From the NCBI GenBank assembly GCA_963825305.1, contig CAWGTA010000004.1:248001-312000 (forward strand): 64,000 nt of DNA, in the 5' to 3' direction. Shown here one piece after another: positions 53,157 through 62,006 of this stretch. The notes beneath the pieces are model-generated. The model did not search any database. It saw only the letters and a program-made list of their open reading frames with translations, and had not been told where the DNA came from. Source of the stretch: PSRJ01 sp963825305 (lineage in GTDB: Bacteria > Acidobacteriota > Terriglobia > Bryobacterales > Bryobacteraceae). Position numbers and translations under genes: made by a program. Positions within the stretch are counted from its first letter, which is position 1, and every line of letters starts with the position of its first letter.

Positions 53157-54602
53157 ATGCTCAAAAAATCTATAGTCGCCGCAGCGCTGCTCGGGTTGCT
53201 CGCCTGGGTGGCCGGCGCACAAGATGCAAAATCTGTCATTGGCAACGTTTCGAAGGCGATGGGCGCGGACAATCTGAAGACCATCGAGTACTCGGGATCG
53301 GGTGCCGATTTTTCGTTGGGACAGGCGATGAATCCGAGCTCGCCCTGGCCCCGGTTTGCCAATCCTGCCTACGACCGCACCATCGATTTCGATAAAGAAG
53401 CTTCGCACCTGGTGAGGACACGCACGCAGGGCGAGAACCCTCCGCGAGGCGGCGGCGGGCAGCCTCTCATCGGTGAGCAGAAGCAGGACCAGGTGGTCAT
53501 CTTCAACCCGCAAACTCCATGGGGCCAGCGGCTCGACTTGGTCATGCTGCCGTGGGGCTTCCTGCGGGCTGCGGCAAACGCGAGCGACGCCACAGTCGAA
53601 ACCAAAAAGATGAACGGCAAGAAGTTCACCGTGATCTCGTTTATGGGCCAGAACAAGGCCAAGGTGAATGGCTACGTCGACGATCAGAACATGATTGCCC
53701 GGGTGGAGACCTGGATCGACAACGCTGTGCTCGGGGATATGCTGTACGAAGCCGATTACAGCGACTACAAGGACTTCAACGGCGTGAAGTTTCCGACTCA
53801 CATGATCCAGAAGCAGGGGGGCTGGCCGACGTTCGAGCTGACGGTTACGGATGTGAAACCGAATGTCACTGCCGATATTCAGCCGCCGGCCGGCAGAGGT
53901 GGACGCGGTGGACGCGGCGGCCCGGGCGGTCCCGGTGGTCCGGGCGCCGCGCCGGCGGAACCTGAAAAGCTCAGCGACGGAGTTTGGCTAATTCCGGGCG
54001 GCTATGCCGCGGTAGCGGTGGATATGAAGGATGGCATCCTGGTGATCGAAGGCCCGCAGAGCGAGCAGCGCGCGCTGGAGATCATCTCCGAGGCGAAGCG
54101 GCTCATTCCCAATAAGCCCATCAAGTGGGTGGTGAATACTCACAACCACTTCGATCATGCCAGCGGCTTGCGCGCGTTCGTGGCGGAGGGCGCAATCGTC
54201 GTCACCCACCAGATCAACAAGTCATACTACGAAAAGGTCTGGAGCAATCCGCATACGCTCAACCCCGACAAATTGTCGGAGGCCAAGGTCAAACCCAAGT
54301 TCGAAACCATGACCGAGAAGAAGGTGCTGACCGACGGCAACCACGTGGTGGAGCTGTATCACGTCAAGAACAGCACCCACAATGATGGGATGATCTTCGC
54401 CTACTTGCCGAAGGAGAAGGTCATCGTAGAAGCGGACGAGTTTAACGTCGTCAACAATCCGAATGCGCCGATCAATCCTTATAACGTGAACCTGGTAGAG
54501 AACCTGGAGCGCCTGAATCTGGATTATGACCGCATCATTCCCATACACTATCCGGGCCGCAGAGTAGAAAAAGCCGAGTTGATGAAGGCCATCGGCAAGT
54601 AA
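53157..54602 (+). CDS. Secreted metallo-beta-lactamase-fold hydrolase with N-terminal extra domain
   Basis: The protein is 481 aa with a signal peptide (SIVAAALLGLLAWVAGAQDA). Residues 25-240 are an unassigned domain (MGADNLKTIEYSGSGADFSL through YKDFNGVKFPTHMIQKQGGW). A Gly/Arg/Pro linker follows at about 245-270. The MBL domain comes after, with WVVNTHNHFDHASGLRAFV (HxHxD; Phe replaces the usual Ala) and the later His in NSTHNDGMIFAYLP and IPIHYPGRRV. The substrate is unknown. ATG 53157 follows GGAGG about 9 nt upstream. Confidence 0.87.
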   Translation: MLKKSIVAAALLGLLAWVAGAQDAKSVIGNVSKAMGADNLKTIEYSGSGADFSLGQAMNPSSPWPRFANPAYDRTIDFDKEASHLVRTRTQGENPPRGGGGQPLIGEQKQDQVVIFNPQTPWGQRLDLVMLPWGFLRAAANASDATVETKKMNGKKFTVISFMGQNKAKVNGYVDDQNMIARVETWIDNAVLGDMLYEADYSDYKDFNGVKFPTHMIQKQGGWPTFELTVTDVKPNVTADIQPPAGRGGRGGRGGPGGPGGPGAAPAEPEKLSDGVWLIPGGYAAVAVDMKDGILVIEGPQSEQRALEIISEAKRLIPNKPIKWVVNTHNHFDHASGLRAFVAEGAIVVTHQINKSYYEKVWSNPHTLNPDKLSEAKVKPKFETMTEKKVLTDGNHVVELYHVKNSTHNDGMIFAYLPKEKVIVEADEFNVVNNPNAPINPYNVNLVENLERLNLDYDRIIPIHYPGRRVEKAELMKAIGK

Positions 54603-54668
54603 GGTGGGGCGCGGGCACCTCCTGCCGGGCGGGTCTCGACCCAAGCGCCGGTTAGTAGTGCCGACACG

Positions 54669-54735
54669 GCAGCCTGAAGGCTGCGCCACAAATCAGAAAA
54701 AAAAGGCCTCAGCGAAGGCAGGCTGAAGACCTGCC
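54669..54735. repeat. Two REP-like hairpins
   Basis: GCAGCCT-GA-AGGCTGC (54669-54684) and GGCAGG-CTGAAGA-CCTGCC (54717-54735) flank an A-rich run (54696-54704). They lie between the convergent stops of a metallo-hydrolase and a TonB receptor (54602 and 54742) and could end both transcripts. The family resembles the hairpins at 3242-3316 and 7666-7684. Confidence 0.7.
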
Positions 54736-54741
54736 CCCATA

Positions 54742-57700
54742 TCAGAATTGGAATCGGGCCACCAACTGGCCCTGCCGCGGGAACAGAACGGGTGTGGCCG
54801 GATTCGTGTTGACCCAACCGAAGCCGCCGGTGGCTTTGCCGGTTTTGTCTCTCAGTTGCGTCGATGCGGAGGTTTGTCCAGGTCCCTGTCCGTTGGTCGG
54901 GTTAGGGATGCCCGCGCGATTGAAGAGGTTCGTAAACTCCGCCCGAACATTCAGGCTCGCTCTTTCCTTAAACCGGAACGTACGGCCGAGGGCCAAGGTC
55001 TCCGAGGGACGGCGCTGGTATCGGTAGTCGCTATAGTAAGCCGCCGCGCCGCCGAATTGACCCGGAAGCGGAGTGGACCAGGCGGCCTGGTTCAGCACGA
55101 AGGTTTTATTCGGATCGTAGCAATGGCAGTTGAGATCGGTCGTCAACAGCGGCTGACCGGCCACACGGTTGGCGAAGGTCGTGCGACCGAGGGCGGCCGT
55201 CAGGTTGTTGGCAGCTGCGGGTGACTCAATCGGTAGACCGCTGCCGTAACGAAGGCCGGTGCTCAACGTCCAGTCGCGAGCAGCCCACGATAGAGCTTTG
55301 TTCCCATTTAGCTTAGGCGTTACATACGAAGCGGAAATGACTAACAGAAACGGCTGGTCGAATCCCGACAGATACTTGTTCTGCTGGCGATTAAACACAT
55401 CGTTGAAGGCCGGAGCCACGGTCTGGAAGAAGCCCACATTCTCTTCCGCGCCGATATCCATCTGTTTCGCCCACGTGAAGGACGACTGCATATCCAGGTT
55501 GTGAGAGAACCGCTTCGTCATTTTCGCCTGCATCGAGTCATACCAGTTGTTGCCCAGCGGCGCCCAGAGACGCAGCATGCTGGTGTACTCCGGGAACGGC
55601 CGGATGGCCTGCAGCACAGTTGCGCTGTTCGGGAATGCGGCATACGGTTTGGTGAATCCACGAGCGACGGCCTGCGCTGACGTAATCGGTGCCGACAGCA
55701 ACGCCACGTCCGTCGGCTTAGTGATGTCGATCCCGCGCTGCAAGAGATAAGCGCCAGTTACACCGTTGTCGCTGATGCAGCCGTTACACTGCCACCATAC
55801 ACCGCGATTGCCAACGTAGGCTGCTTCCACCAGGAGGTTGTGGGTGAGCTCGCGCTGCAATCCGATGCTCCATTGAAGCAATCGGGCAGGGCGGCCGCCG
55901 TTCCGGTCGAAATAGTTCAGGGTGCCGGCCGGGATACCGTTATACGGCTGCTGACCTGGATCGAAATTCGGAAACGTCACTTTATAAGGCAGGCCGTTCT
56001 GCAACAGATAGGCGGGGTCTCCGAAGGAAGGAGCGGAGTAAGGCAGATTGGCCCCCACCGCGTAGGACTGGAAGTTGTTTTCCGCGGTTCTCGAGTAAGT
56101 CACACCGGCGCCGGCGCGTACGACCGTCTTGGGTGTGATCTGATAAGCCATTCCCAGGCGCGGTCCGAAAGCGTAAGGATAGTTGTGCGAGAAGGAGCAG
56201 TGACAAGTCGCTTCAAAGATAGTGGCGCCCGGAAGGCCGCCCGCACCAGGATTGGGGACCGTGGGTCCAACATTGTTCTGCCGGCCGTATTCTTCCTTCA
56301 GGTACGTCTGGAAATCGTAGCGCAACCCGTAGTCCAGCGTCAGCCTGCGGCTGATCTTCCAGCTGTCCTGGGCAAACCCGGCCAACCCTTTCTTTCCCAG
56401 GCGCGTATCCGTGAACACGGCAGTGTATCCGCTGCCCACGCGGCCCAGAAGCAGACTCCCCAACCCGAATCCGGCAGTGCCCGGAAGGGACTGCCCGTTG
56501 ATGGCCGGATTGGTGGTTTCTGTCGCGGAGAACGTGATCCAAGGCTCCGCGTAGGTCCGGTTCTGGTTGATGAATCCATCCACCACCAGGTCGCCGCCAA
56601 ACTTGTACGTGTGGTTGCCCTTTACCCAGGTAAGACTGAGGTTCGCCGTGGGCTTCGGATTGATAATGTGAATCAGCGTGAACGGGCCGATTCCCGAACT
56701 ATAACCACCCTTGGCGTTCGACAACCCAGCTAACGTCGGCATCACGTTGTCGTCGTTCTGCCCGTGCAGTCCGATGCTGGAGGGATGAAAACCCTGCGCG
56801 CCGGCCACTTCCGTGTAGTCCTGGTTCAGGAAGCCCACGCCCACGTGCAGCAGCATGGTCGGCCGGATGGTGTAGTCAAAGTTAACCCGCGCGGTATGAG
56901 TGATCGAGTCGTAGCCGCGGGCGGATGTGATCGGGTACGGCATGCCATCGGCCGCCGGCGTGTTGAGGGAAGTGCGCGACCAATACACCGAGAGCTTCAT
57001 GGTGGAGGTGAGCGACTGATCCATCTTCACAGAAGGTACGCTCGAGACTCTCGGGTTGGCATAGGTTGGCAGATAGTTATTGATTGTCCCCGGTAGATTC
57101 GGCAGCGGCATGTACGCCAGGATCTGCTTGCCCACCGGATCCCATTGCGTCTGCGGGATGATGTTGTTGGCGAATGGGTCCCGCTCCTTGAGGCCAGCCA
57201 CGACGCGGTCGGTGCTGGGGTCGTAGATCTGGTTCTCCATGATCGGACGACCCAGCGGGTCGACGCCAAGTTGGCGGCCGGTCAAGTCCTCACTCATGTC
57301 GCCGGTGTGCATCAGGGCCGTGGGAACGGTCTTGAACGAATTGTTAATGATCTGCGTTTCGCGGAACTGTTCGAAGTTGAAAAAGAAAAACGTCCGGTCA
57401 TGACCGTTATAGACTTTGGGAATATCCACCGGTCCACCCAGCGAGAACCCATAATCGTTTCGGCGAACACGCGGCCGCAGCAGATGACCGTTGCCGTCGT
57501 TAGTAAACGGCACGCCGGCGTTCAGCGCTTCATTGCCGAAATAATCGTACGCGCTGCCATGAAAGTGGTTGGTGCCGCTGCGCATGGTCAGATTGAATAC
57601 GCCACCGCCGGCCTGGCCGTACTCCGCCGCGTAGTTGCTGGTCTGCACCGCAAATTCCTGAATGGCATCCACGCTGGGCTGGGTCCACGACTGCGTGTAC

Positions 57701-58311
57701 CATAGCTCCGTGCTGGCCTCCTGGCCCTCCACGCGCAGTCCCATTGTGTTGCTGGGCGTACCGTTGATGCGAACGCTGGCATCGGGCCTCCAGTCGGCGC
57801 CCGGAAGCACGTTGAGAACCGCGTAAGGGTTCCGAAGGCCGGTTCCGGACGCGCCGCTGGCGGCATTCCCAATTCCAAATATGGGAAGCTTATCCAGCGA
57901 ATCCATGGTGACGTTGGTGCTGAGTTCGCCGCTTTCCGTTTTCAGCAATGGTGCAGCCGCCTCCACTGTCACCGACTCCGTGCTGGATCCCACCTCGAGC
58001 GCGGCGTCAATGCGCACGATTTGCGCCACCGGCAGATCGATGTTTGACCGTACGTACTTCTTGAACCCCATTACGCTTACGGTTATTTCGTAGGTGCCTG
58101 CCGGCAACTGCGTCAACGTGTAATTGCCCGTGGCCGAACTGGCTCCCGGGTATACCGCCCCAGTGCCCACATTCTTGGCCTCGACAGCTGCGCCGGCGAC
58201 TACCGCACCAGCCGGATCGGAAATCGTTCCCGTGATGGTTCCGCGATCATTTTGCGCGAACGCTGTCAGAGCTGACAGAAAAAGACACACTACGACTAAC
58301 GTGGTACGCAT
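54742..58311 (-). CDS. TonB-dependent receptor with carboxypeptidase-regulatory-like domain (Oar-like)
   Basis: The protein is 1189 aa with a signal peptide (LVVVCLFLSALTAFAQNDRG). CarboxypepD_reg (RGTITGTISDPAGAVVAGAA, GTYEITVSVMGFKKYVRSNI) is followed by the plug (NPYAVLNVLPGADWRP, GGGVFNLTMRSGTNHFHGSA) and barrel, ending RQGQLVARFQF with the aromatic C-terminus needed for outer-membrane assembly. It belongs to the same large acidobacterial family as the first receptor but shares little outside the signature blocks. Substrate unknown. Upstream is a 201-bp region without a gene. Confidence 0.93.
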   Translation of the reverse strand: MRTTLVVVCLFLSALTAFAQNDRGTITGTISDPAGAVVAGAAVEAKNVGTGAVYPGASSATGNYTLTQLPAGTYEITVSVMGFKKYVRSNIDLPVAQIVRIDAALEVGSSTESVTVEAAAPLLKTESGELSTNVTMDSLDKLPIFGIGNAASGASGTGLRNPYAVLNVLPGADWRPDASVRINGTPSNTMGLRVEGQEASTELWYTQSWTQPSVDAIQEFAVQTSNYAAEYGQAGGGVFNLTMRSGTNHFHGSAYDYFGNEALNAGVPFTNDGNGHLLRPRVRRNDYGFSLGGPVDIPKVYNGHDRTFFFFNFEQFRETQIINNSFKTVPTALMHTGDMSEDLTGRQLGVDPLGRPIMENQIYDPSTDRVVAGLKERDPFANNIIPQTQWDPVGKQILAYMPLPNLPGTINNYLPTYANPRVSSVPSVKMDQSLTSTMKLSVYWSRTSLNTPAADGMPYPITSARGYDSITHTARVNFDYTIRPTMLLHVGVGFLNQDYTEVAGAQGFHPSSIGLHGQNDDNVMPTLAGLSNAKGGYSSGIGPFTLIHIINPKPTANLSLTWVKGNHTYKFGGDLVVDGFINQNRTYAEPWITFSATETTNPAINGQSLPGTAGFGLGSLLLGRVGSGYTAVFTDTRLGKKGLAGFAQDSWKISRRLTLDYGLRYDFQTYLKEEYGRQNNVGPTVPNPGAGGLPGATIFEATCHCSFSHNYPYAFGPRLGMAYQITPKTVVRAGAGVTYSRTAENNFQSYAVGANLPYSAPSFGDPAYLLQNGLPYKVTFPNFDPGQQPYNGIPAGTLNYFDRNGGRPARLLQWSIGLQRELTHNLLVEAAYVGNRGVWWQCNGCISDNGVTGAYLLQRGIDITKPTDVALLSAPITSAQAVARGFTKPYAAFPNSATVLQAIRPFPEYTSMLRLWAPLGNNWYDSMQAKMTKRFSHNLDMQSSFTWAKQMDIGAEENVGFFQTVAPAFNDVFNRQQNKYLSGFDQPFLLVISASYVTPKLNGNKALSWAARDWTLSTGLRYGSGLPIESPAAANNLTAALGRTTFANRVAGQPLLTTDLNCHCYDPNKTFVLNQAAWSTPLPGQFGGAAAYYSDYRYQRRPSETLALGRTFRFKERASLNVRAEFTNLFNRAGIPNPTNGQGPGQTSASTQLRDKTGKATGGFGWVNTNPATPVLFPRQGQLVARFQF

Positions 58312-58512
58312 GGAAAATCACCTCTTTTTTCTAACCTCTTTGTTCAGTTCCCCGTGCACTACCACCAGAAGATTCGAACCCTCAGGAGGTCCGCAACCCC
58401 TGGCAATTGTCGCGATTATATTGAGTCTCGACCGCCGTGTCAAGGCGTGGACGCCGGGATTCACACGCAGTGTGAACGCGTCCAGTGGAGGAACTCTCCG
58501 TTGACTGAGAAA

Positions 58513-59289
58513 CTACTTTGCGGCGAGGCCTTCCGTCAGCTCGATATAGGCTCCGGCAGGATCGGTGAGCAAAGCCACCTTGAGGCCGAACCGCTCCAGA
58601 TTGTGGTATTCGAAGTCGAACTTGATCCCTTCGGCCTCCAACTTCTTGCAAAACTCCTCGAGGTTTTTCACTTCGAACCCGATGTGGTCGAGAGACCGGT
58701 TCTTGGTCGGCAGCTGCGGCATATCGGCTTTCTCGAAATCGATTTCGCCGCCTGGAATCGCCGCGGCCGGGATATTCCGGCGCGAAGTGGACGCGGCGCC
58801 AAGATGCTTCATGTACCAGGCGCGCTCGGCCTCCGGATCGACCACCGACAAATGAAAGTGGTGGAAGGCCACCGGGGTCGCCAGATTCTTATCTTCCGTG
58901 ATCTCGACCCGGACGCTTTCGGGGAAAGTGGCAATCATCTGCTGCTTAGGTATCGTTTCCTTCAGTGGCACCGACGCTGCTTCCAGCTTGGCTTTGATGT
59001 CCGCATAATCCTTCACTGCGATGCCGATGTGGTTCACCGCGGATCCATCCGAACCGCCATCGGTCTCGCCCTGGCTCACAATAATGAAAATACCGGGGAG
59101 TTTGAGCAATTGGAGCGGCCCGGCTTTGCCCTTTTGCGCGCCGAATACACTGGTCCATACCTTGATTTGTGCCTTGCCATCGCGCACCCTCAGTTGGACA
59201 TGTCCCATCGACACGCCGGCCTCGTTCGGGGGCGCAAGCTGAGCGAACAGACTAACGGCGGACGCCGCAAGAAGCATTAGCCAGCGCAT
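58513..59289 (-). CDS. Secreted VOC (glyoxalase/bleomycin resistance) family protein
   Basis: The protein is 258 aa from ATG 59289 (MRWLMLLAASAVSLFAQLAP, signal peptide); the eight residues upstream in frame are unlikely. Two VOC modules are seen. The first is SMGHVQLRVRDGKAQIKVWT with NHIGIAVKDYADIKAKLEAA. The second is HHFHLSVVDPEAERAWYMKH with DHIGFEVKNLEEFCKKLEAE and DPAGAYIELTEGL. Metal-ligand His and Glu residues are present. Substrate unknown; export is unusual for the fold but common in acidobacteria. Confidence 0.85.
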   Translation of the reverse strand: MRWLMLLAASAVSLFAQLAPPNEAGVSMGHVQLRVRDGKAQIKVWTSVFGAQKGKAGPLQLLKLPGIFIIVSQGETDGGSDGSAVNHIGIAVKDYADIKAKLEAASVPLKETIPKQQMIATFPESVRVEITEDKNLATPVAFHHFHLSVVDPEAERAWYMKHLGAASTSRRNIPAAAIPGGEIDFEKADMPQLPTKNRSLDHIGFEVKNLEEFCKKLEAEGIKFDFEYHNLERFGLKVALLTDPAGAYIELTEGLAAK

Positions 59290-59452
59290 GGCCGATAGAC
59301 TAACACGCGGCATGAGCGATATGAAGTTCCCGGAAGTAAGCTAACCCCCGTGCCCGAGGCCCGCAATCTGTGCGCACACGCACGCGCGCTTTGAAGAGTT
59401 AAGCCGATGTTCAGCGATACTTTAGCTATGGCCCAGAATCCGAGGAAATAAC

Positions 59453-61999
59453 ATGAGCAGCGGAACTCGTGTCAGCCATCCCATCTACAATCTCCTGCCT
59501 GCAGAAATTGAGGGATTCGATTCGCTGGCGGAACTCGCCCTGGACATGCACTGGTCTTGGAATCGCTCGACCGACGAAGTGTGGCGGCACCTCGATCCCG
59601 AACTGTGGGCCACCACGCACAATCCTTGGGTAGTCCTGCAGACGGTCTCGCGTGACCGGATCGAGCAGGTCCTGAGCGACCCGGTGTTCCGCAAAAAGGT
59701 GGATGGATTCGTCGCCGCCAGCCGGCAGGTTGCGGAGTCGCCGGCGTGGTTTCAGCGCAATCACACGCAGGCTCCCCTGACCTCGGTGGCTTACTTCAGC
59801 ATGGAATTCATGTTGAGTGAAGCTCTGCCCATCTACTCGGGCGGGCTGGGCAACGTGGCCGGCGATCAACTCAAAGCCGCCAGCGATCTGGGCGTGCCGG
59901 TGGCCGGCGTAGGGCTCCTCTACCAGCAAGGCTATTTCCGGCAGATGATCGACAAGAACGGGGCGCAGCAGGCCCTCTTTCCCTATAACGACCCCGGGCA
60001 GTTGCCCATCACGCCGCTGCGGCAACCGAACGGAGAGTGGTTGCGGCTGGAGATTGCGCTGCCTGGATATTCGGTCTGGCTGCGCGCCTGGCAGGTTCAG
60101 GTCGGCCGAGTAAAGCTATATTTGCTGGACAGCAATGACGCAGCCAACTTCCCTGCTCGCCGCGGAATAACCAGCGAACTCTATGGAGGGGGGCCGGAAC
60201 TCCGGCTTCAGCAGGAACTGCTTCTGGGGATCGGCGGGTGGCGGTTGCTCCGCGCAATCGGACTACAACCGGAGATCTGCCACCTGAATGAAGGGCACGC
60301 GGCCTTCGCCGTCCTGGAACGCGCGCGCAGTTTCATGGATGAAACCGGGCAGCCTTTCGACGTCGCATTGGCGGTAACCCGAGCGGGTAATCACTTCACG
60401 ACTCACACAGCGGTCGCGGCCGGCTTCGACCGCTTCGATCCCGCCCTCATCGGGCAATACCTCGGCGGCTACGCGGAAAAGAAGCTTGGCATTCCACTTC
60501 ACGATTTGCTGGCCCTCGGCCGCCAAAACCCGGACGACCCGAACGAGCCTTTCAACATGGCGTATCTGGCCATCCACGGCAGCGGAGCTTCGAATGGCGT
60601 GAGCCGCTTGCACGGACAGGTGAGCAGAAGGCTGTTTGCGCCCCTGTTTCCGCGCTGGCCGGAAGACGAGGTCCCGGTCGGGTACGTTACCAACGGAGTC
60701 CACATGCCGAGTTGGGACTCGGCCGAGGCTGACGCTCTGTGGACCGAGTTTTGTGGCAAGGACCGCTGGCTGGGAACGACGCCGACTCTGGGACAGGACA
60801 TTTGTCGCATCTCCGACGCGCGGCTGTGGCAATTTCGCGCTGCTGCCAGCAAGTCTCTCGTGGACTACGCGCGCGAACGATTATCCCGGGAACTGGCGGC
60901 CGCAGGCGCGTCGCCCGAGGAAGTAGACCGCGCCAGGCATTTGTTTGACCCTTATGTGTTGACGCTGGGCTTTGCCCGCCGCTTCGCGACTTACAAGCGG
61001 CCGAACCTGCTGTTGCACGACCCGCCGCGTCTGCTTCGCCTGTTGACCAATCCGCAGCGCCCGGTGCAACTCATCATCGCCGGCAAAGCACATCCCGCAG
61101 ACCTGGCGGGGCAGGCTCTCATACAGCAGTGGACGCATTTTATTCGACAACCAGAGACGCGCCCCCATGCCATCTTCCTCAGCGACTATGACATGCTTCT
61201 GACGGAGCACCTGGCGATGGGAGTAGATGTCTGGATCAACACGCCGCGGCGGCCGTGGGAGGCTAGCGGCACCAGCGGCATGAAGGTGCTGGTCAATGGT
61301 GGCATCAATCTATCGGAGTTAGATGGCTGGTGGGCGGAAGCTTACAAGCCCGAGATCGGCTGGGCCTTGGGTGACGGCCAGGAACATCACGACGATCCGG
61401 CCTGGGACGATGTCGAAGCCGAAGCGCTCTACGATTTACTCGAACGCGAGGTGATCCCTGAGTTCTACACCCGTGACGCGCAAGGTATTCCCACGGCGTG
61501 GGTGGCGCGGATGCGGGAAAGCATGGCGCGCTTGACGCCCCAGTATTCGGCCGACCGGACGGTGCGCGAGTACACCGAGCAATATTACCTCCCGGCTGCG
61601 GCGGCCTACCATGAGCGCGCCGCCGGCAAAGGCGCATTGGGTAAGCAAATCGTGGATTGGCGGCAGGCGCTGGAACGGGAGTGGGCCATGGTTCGCCTGG
61701 GCGAAGTGAAGGTCGAGACCAGCGGCGGGCAGCACGCGTTTGAGGTTCAGGTTTATCTCGATGACGTCGACCCGAATGCGGTGCAAGTCGAGCTTTACGC
61801 CGACGGAGTCAACGGCAACGGCCCTGAGCGGCATCCGATGCAGCGCGGCCGCCAACTGGTGGGTGTGACCGGCGCCTACGCCTTTAACGCATCCGTACCC
61901 GCGACGCGCCCTCCTTCCGAATATACGCCGCGCGTGATACCGCAGCGTGCCGGCGTAGCGGTTCCCTTGGAAGAAGCCCGAATCTCGTGGCAGAGGTGA
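59453..61999 (+). CDS. glgP: Alpha-glucan phosphorylase, short (TIGR02094-like) form
   Basis: The protein is 848 aa. The ATG at 59453 is preceded by GAGGAAATAAC. The opening PIYNLLPAEIEGFDSLAELA with DMHWSWNRSTDEVWRHLDPE and AYFSMEFMLSEALPIYSGGL is typical. The PLP-lysine region is EASGTSGMKVLVNGGINLSE. It degrades or builds storage glucan, releasing glucose 1-phosphate. Residues 745-848 are a C-terminal extension (VKVETSGGQHAFEVQVYLDD, a DUF3417-related type) as in long acidobacterial phosphorylases. No other glycogen genes are near. Confidence 0.94.
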   Translation: MSSGTRVSHPIYNLLPAEIEGFDSLAELALDMHWSWNRSTDEVWRHLDPELWATTHNPWVVLQTVSRDRIEQVLSDPVFRKKVDGFVAASRQVAESPAWFQRNHTQAPLTSVAYFSMEFMLSEALPIYSGGLGNVAGDQLKAASDLGVPVAGVGLLYQQGYFRQMIDKNGAQQALFPYNDPGQLPITPLRQPNGEWLRLEIALPGYSVWLRAWQVQVGRVKLYLLDSNDAANFPARRGITSELYGGGPELRLQQELLLGIGGWRLLRAIGLQPEICHLNEGHAAFAVLERARSFMDETGQPFDVALAVTRAGNHFTTHTAVAAGFDRFDPALIGQYLGGYAEKKLGIPLHDLLALGRQNPDDPNEPFNMAYLAIHGSGASNGVSRLHGQVSRRLFAPLFPRWPEDEVPVGYVTNGVHMPSWDSAEADALWTEFCGKDRWLGTTPTLGQDICRISDARLWQFRAAASKSLVDYARERLSRELAAAGASPEEVDRARHLFDPYVLTLGFARRFATYKRPNLLLHDPPRLLRLLTNPQRPVQLIIAGKAHPADLAGQALIQQWTHFIRQPETRPHAIFLSDYDMLLTEHLAMGVDVWINTPRRPWEASGTSGMKVLVNGGINLSELDGWWAEAYKPEIGWALGDGQEHHDDPAWDDVEAEALYDLLEREVIPEFYTRDAQGIPTAWVARMRESMARLTPQYSADRTVREYTEQYYLPAAAAYHERAAGKGALGKQIVDWRQALEREWAMVRLGEVKVETSGGQHAFEVQVYLDDVDPNAVQVELYADGVNGNGPERHPMQRGRQLVGVTGAYAFNASVPATRPPSEYTPRVIPQRAGVAVPLEEARISWQR

Positions 62000-62006
62000 G
62001 GCGAAT